From NCBI GenBank assembly GCA_013822685.1, contig PNKV01000003.1:186001-250000 (forward strand): a DNA stretch of 64,000 bases. The letters run 5' to 3'. Under the pieces are notes generated by a model. The model was given only the letters and a program-made list of their open reading frames with translations. It was not told the DNA's origin and ran no database searches. This document shows positions 63,273-64,000 of the stretch, in pieces; positions within the stretch are counted from its first letter, which is position 1, and every line of letters starts with the position of its first letter. Made by a program: the position numbers and the translations under genes. This DNA is from Leptothrix sp. (in: b-proteobacteria). Lineage in GTDB: Bacteria > Pseudomonadota > Gammaproteobacteria > Burkholderiales > Burkholderiaceae_C.

Positions 63273-64000
63273 GCTGGCTCAGGTGGATGAAAACGTCTTC
63301 CAGGCTGGTGGGGATGGTCTCGACCAGCCAGTCATGCTGGGGCGACTGGGCCCGCAGCCATTCGGCGAAATCCAAGGGGCTGGTGCTGCTGACGTGCACC
63401 GAGGTGCCAAAGGGAATGGCCATCCAGTCGTCGCTGTGGTTGGTCAGGCCGATGACCTTGTCGAGTTGATCGCCCCGCACCTGCCAGGTTCGCAGTCCCG
63501 AGGTGCCGATCACGTGCTCAGAGGTGCCCGCGGTCAGCACCTTGCCGTAAGAGATGTAGGCAAGTCGGTGGCAGCGCTCGGCCTCGTCCATGTAGTGGGT
63601 GCTGACCAGCACGGTCAGGCCCTCGGCAGCCAGCAGGTGGATCTGGTGCCAGAAGTCGCGGCGAGCTTTGGGGTCAACACCGGCAGTGGGCTCGTCCAGC
63701 AGCAGCAATTGCGGTTCGTGCAACAGGCAGGCGCCCAAGGCCAGACGTTGCTTCCAGCCGCCCGACAACGAGCCGGCCAGTTGATGCCGGCGCTCGGTCA
63801 GGCCCAGGCGGTCCAGGGTCTGTTCAACCTTTTGCCGGCCGCCGGGCATGCCATAGACCTCGGCGATGAAATACAGGTTCTCTTCGATGTTCAGGTCTTC
63901 GTACAGGCCGAACTTTTGCGTCATGTAGCCGGTGCGCAGCTTGATCTGGCGCGATTGCGTGACCAGGTCAAAGCCCAGGCAGTGGCCCTGGCCGGCGGTG
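63250..64000 (-). CDS. ABC exporter ATP-binding protein (partial, start outside window)
   Basis: The visible part begins in frame at the window edge (TAGQGHCLGFDLVTQSRQIKLRTGYMTQKFGLYEDLNIEENL) and contains the Q loop, the signature LSGGWKQRLALGACLL, Walker B LLLLDEPTAGVDP and H loop STHYMDEAERC. A C-terminal extension of about 75 residues follows, common in two-domain YbhF-type exporters. Walker A lies outside, so the protein is probably the second half of a larger ATPase or a single-domain one. It overlaps the permease start by 23 bp. Confidence 0.9.
   Translation of the reverse strand, partial: TAGQGHCLGFDLVTQSRQIKLRTGYMTQKFGLYEDLNIEENLYFIAEVYGMPGGRQKVEQTLDRLGLTERRHQLAGSLSGGWKQRLALGACLLHEPQLLLLDEPTAGVDPKARRDFWHQIHLLAAEGLTVLVSTHYMDEAERCHRLAYISYGKVLTAGTSEHVIGTSGLRTWQVRGDQLDKVIGLTNHSDDWMAIPFGTSVHVSSTSPLDFAEWLRAQSPQHDWLVETIPTSLEDVFIHLSQHAQDNYR

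Overview
The window reads as an ordinary chromosomal segment of a GC-rich betaproteobacterium of the order Burkholderiales, most like the Comamonadaceae/Sphaerotilaceae (Aquabacterium, Ideonella, Rubrivivax, Leptothrix type). The basis is the protein sequences themselves, the mfd-ispD-(..)-ispF-envZ-ompR and thrS-infC-rpmI-rplT-pheS-(..)-pheT-ihfA-merR gene orders, a phasin (polyhydroxyalkanoate storage), bpt/aat, and two PEP-CTERM proteins. No phage, plasmid, IS element, CRISPR array or rRNA operon was seen. There is one tRNA gene, tRNA-Pro(GGG).

Layout. 1-5.7 kb: end of an unidentified gene, quinone oxidoreductase, an AsmA/DUF748-like protein, RraA, an orphan alpha-oxoamine synthase, serB and a PEP-CTERM protein. 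5.8-17.2 kb: mfd and ispD, then a four-gene block on the minus strand (zeta-type toxin, Phd/YefM antitoxin, PEP-CTERM trypsin-like protease, amt) separating ispD from ispF, then envZ-ompR and a SIMPL protein. 17.2-24.1 kb: bpt-aat, phasin, ppa, an omega-aminotransferase, aceA and a putative outer-membrane barrel. 24.2-33.5 kb: the translation operon thrS-infC-rpmI-rplT-pheS-adh-pheT-ihfA-merR followed by tRNA-Pro. 33.7-42.3 kb: exonuclease, dctA, a BASS transporter, a tandem double GGDEF protein, methyltransferase, lipoprotein, ABM protein and a 5'-truncated amidohydrolase. 42.4-51.9 kb: giant DUF748 protein, MerR regulator, chalcone-isomerase-like protein, ubiE, a YhiN-type flavoprotein, a diguanylate cyclase and an AIM24-like protein. 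51.9-56.4 kb: a tight five-gene run (beta-propeller, deacetylase, hydroxylase, EI24, CinA-like). 56.7-62.1 kb: the nitrogen-control module glnA-(hypothetical)-ntrB-ntrC and a glycine-zipper lipoprotein. The window ends inside an ABC-2 exporter.

How the genes work together. Nitrogen control is the clearest circuit. NtrB/NtrC are encoded at 58.8-61.6 kb, and both glnA (56.6 kb) and amt (13.5 kb) have a -24/-12 sigma54 promoter with an NtrC-like dyad 120-180 bp upstream. The translation operon appears to sense threonine supply: a 16-residue leader peptide with nine threonines, a mutually exclusive antiterminator and an intrinsic terminator precede thrS. infC appears to start at ATC, the rare-codon start typical of IF3 autoregulation. 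The ompR promoter region is bracketed by two OmpR-like boxes that form a perfect 12-bp inverted repeat.

The most interesting items are the threonine-rich leader/attenuator of thrS, the tandem membrane-GGDEF-membrane-GGDEF protein, the alcohol dehydrogenase gene inside pheS-pheT, the toxin-antitoxin/protease/amt block inside ispD-ispF, a perfect hairpin abutting the glnA sigma54 promoter, the aat start codon placed directly after the phasin terminator, and the orphan alpha-oxoamine synthase. All functional calls are from reading the sequence. No database search was run.
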